This document shows, one piece after another, positions 5,556 through 6,968 of a stretch of 6,968 nt of DNA (the stretch's first letter is position 1; the number at the start of each line of letters is the position of its first letter). Made by a program: the position numbers and the translations under genes. Source of the DNA: Nitrososphaeraceae archaeon (lineage in GTDB: Archaea; Thermoproteota; Nitrososphaeria; Nitrososphaerales; Nitrososphaeraceae); NCBI GenBank assembly GCA_025937665.1, contig JAICQW010000093.1, positions 1 through 6,968 of the forward strand, written 5' to 3'. Below the pieces are notes generated by a model. It was not told the origin of the DNA, did no database searches, and worked only from the letters and a program-made list of their open reading frames with translations.

Positions 5556-6968
5556 TTATCTACTATCAATTTGAAAGATTCTAATTCCCTGACCCGCAAT
5601 AATAGCATTCAATATTCTCCTACCACTTTCGGATCTCTTGTCTATCTTGATTCTTGATTTCTTCCCTACCTGATTAGCGCAAATGAATTCATCATCAATA
5701 TATAAATTTACTTTGTTACCAATAGTTTTTTCGTCTAAATTAATAACAACCCCGTTACCAGATTCATTTATATCAAAATTTATTTCCTTACCAAGAGTAG
5801 CTGTCTTCATCTCCACATCTATTCTCACACCTAGCATCTCTTCAAGTTCGTTTATGGTCGTGCCACCCTTTCCAATAATCCTAGGAATGGTATCTTTTTG
5901 CACCTTGATCTTGATTTTATTGTTCGAGATAATGGATATCTCTGGATTGGGATCAAATCGACGAATCACATCTCTTATTTTTGATTCGGCAAGTTTATAG
6001 ATGTTGTTTTGATTTGCCTCAGTTTCTGGGTCAACTGGAACTATAACATTTTCTTCACCAAATGTATAAATTTCATATTCTGTTAGACCAGTGGAAAAAT
6101 CCTTGACTTCAACAACCGGTCTGGCGAGATCTGCTTCTGTCATTTTATAGGGTACTTTGACTGTAAGCGAGATTTCATAAACCTTTTTTACCATTCCCGC
6201 ATCCATAAAAATAATAGTGTCAAGGATTTGCGGTATCATGCCAAGTTCAATTCTTCCAATGAATCTTTGTACCGCATCCAAAGGTTTGCTTGCATGGATA
6301 ACTCCAATCATCCCAACCCCCGCTAACTTCATGTCAGAAAAAACTTGGAAATCTCTATATCGCCTTATTTCATCAAATATGGTATAGTCAGGACGTACAA
6401 GTAACAAGATGTCAACTGCATTTTCAAAGCTTCCTTCAAGCGGCCCATATTGAGTTACCTCTTTAGGTACCTGTAAATCTCTAGGCGATTCAAACGTCTT
6501 TACAATCTTGTTTTGAGCAACATAAAATTCGGCTAGACTACTTGCCAGTGTACTCTTTCCAGATCCTGGGGGCCCTGCGATGATTACTCCTTCTACATCT
6601 GTTGTCAATCGAGCTAATAGTTTTTCACTCAGTCCATAATCTTCTAATGTCAACTTTGCTATTGGTTTCACAATCGTAATTTCTTGGCCGCTTGAAAATG
6701 GTTCCTTAGTTATTGCAATTCTGTATTTGCCTAACTGAATAACAGTAGCTCCATTCTTATTAATTTCCATAAATCCATTTTTTGACCGAGAATGTTCTAG
6801 AATTTCTTTAGTGATATCATAAATCTCTCCTGCTGATAATTTATTTTCTTCTAGTCGAACTAGCCTCAGGTTACCTGGTACTCCCTTTTTTGCAAATGGG
6901 TAAGTGTCTTCCTTTAGGTGAATACTCATAGTGTCATTATCAAAATATTTTTCAAATCGTAGTTCTAC
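5556..6968 (-). CDS. Archaeal PIN-domain/PilT-type ATPase with KH domain (PINA-like), 5' end cut by window edge
   Basis: 470 residues are visible; numbers below count from the Met at 6929. That Met gives a 457-residue protein, but the frame stays open upstream to the last base (VELRFEKYFDND before TMSIHLKEDT). The DTMSIHLKE region is normally internal in this family, so the true start and the usual N-terminal PIN nuclease domain very likely lie outside the window. Visible parts: a linker (1-100); a RecA/VirB11-like ATPase with Walker A GPPGSGKST (119-127), Walker B TIFDEIRR (183-190) and the His-containing segment GVIHASKPLDAVQRFIGR (209-226); DLARPVVEV (267-275); a KH domain at about 336-375 whose IIGKGG carries the GxxG loop (353-356); and a beta-rich C-terminal region (400-457). 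The best-studied relative, Sulfolobus PINA, is a hexameric ATPase implicated in Holliday-junction branch migration. That role is inferred here. The KH domain suggests single-stranded nucleic-acid binding. It converges on the GSDH gene. Confidence 0.92.
   Translation of the reverse strand, partial: VELRFEKYFDNDTMSIHLKEDTYPFAKKGVPGNLRLVRLEENKLSAGEIYDITKEILEHSRSKNGFMEINKNGATVIQLGKYRIAITKEPFSSGQEITIVKPIAKLTLEDYGLSEKLLARLTTDVEGVIIAGPPGSGKSTLASSLAEFYVAQNKIVKTFESPRDLQVPKEVTQYGPLEGSFENAVDILLLVRPDYTIFDEIRRYRDFQVFSDMKLAGVGMIGVIHASKPLDAVQRFIGRIELGMIPQILDTIIFMDAGMVKKVYEISLTVKVPYKMTEADLARPVVEVKDFSTGLTEYEIYTFGEENVIVPVDPETEANQNNIYKLAESKIRDVIRRFDPNPEISIISNNKIKIKVQKDTIPRIIGKGGTTINELEEMLGVRIDVEMKTATLGKEINFDINESGNGVVINLDEKTIGNKVNLYIDDEFICANQVGKKSRIKIDKRSESGRRILNAIIAGQGIRIFQIDSR

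Noticed and set aside
5683..6000. 105-codon plus-strand frame opposite the KH-coding region
   Set aside because: It is antisense to the conserved KH segment of the ATPase gene, and its Ser/Ile/Leu-rich translation is typical of the complement of charged coding sequence.
1..6968. Mobile element, CRISPR array or defence/novel system
   Set aside because: There are no terminal inverted repeats, transposase or integrase motifs, or regularly spaced repeats, and every long frame is assigned to a known chromosomal family.

Overview
This AT-rich window looks like a chromosomal segment of a member of the Nitrososphaeria/Thaumarchaeota (ammonia-oxidizing archaea). The inference rests on four things. 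The minus-strand ATPase is the archaeal PIN/PilT-type ATPase with a KH domain. The PurL is the compact form that works with a separate PurQ. There is a secreted glucose/sorbosone-dehydrogenase-like protein next to a small two-CBS protein. Start sites lack clear Shine-Dalgarno sequences and carry TATA-like boxes about 25-35 bases upstream. The low GC would fit a Nitrosocosmicus- or Nitrosopumilus-like genome, but the genus cannot be fixed from the sequence alone.

Layout. Positions 1-3676 hold a minus-strand de novo purine cluster in the order purQ (3676-2987), purL (2972-801), purF (743 to beyond the left edge). PurQ and PurL are the glutaminase and synthetase subunits of FGAM synthase (step 4 of the pathway), and PurF is the committing amidotransferase (step 1). 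The third FGAM synthase subunit expected for this architecture, PurS, is not in the window. A 156-base divergent intergenic region (3677-3832) separates purQ from a plus-strand pair: a 137-residue two-CBS protein (3833-4246) and a signal-peptide-bearing GSDH-family beta-propeller (4312-5490). Facing the latter, and separated by 65 bases, is a minus-strand gene for a PilT-type ATPase with a C-terminal KH domain (5556 to beyond the right edge). Its reading frame stays open to the last base, so the apparent Met at 6929 is probably internal and the N-terminal PIN domain probably lies outside the window.

The genes fall into unrelated functional units: purine synthesis, a probable adenylate-sensing regulator, an extracytoplasmic propeller protein, and a nucleic-acid-handling ATPase. 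I found no mobile element, CRISPR array, tRNA, rRNA or toxin-antitoxin pair. No stretch longer than 156 bases lacks a gene. I see no convincing undescribed system; the points worth a second look are modest and listed as findings.
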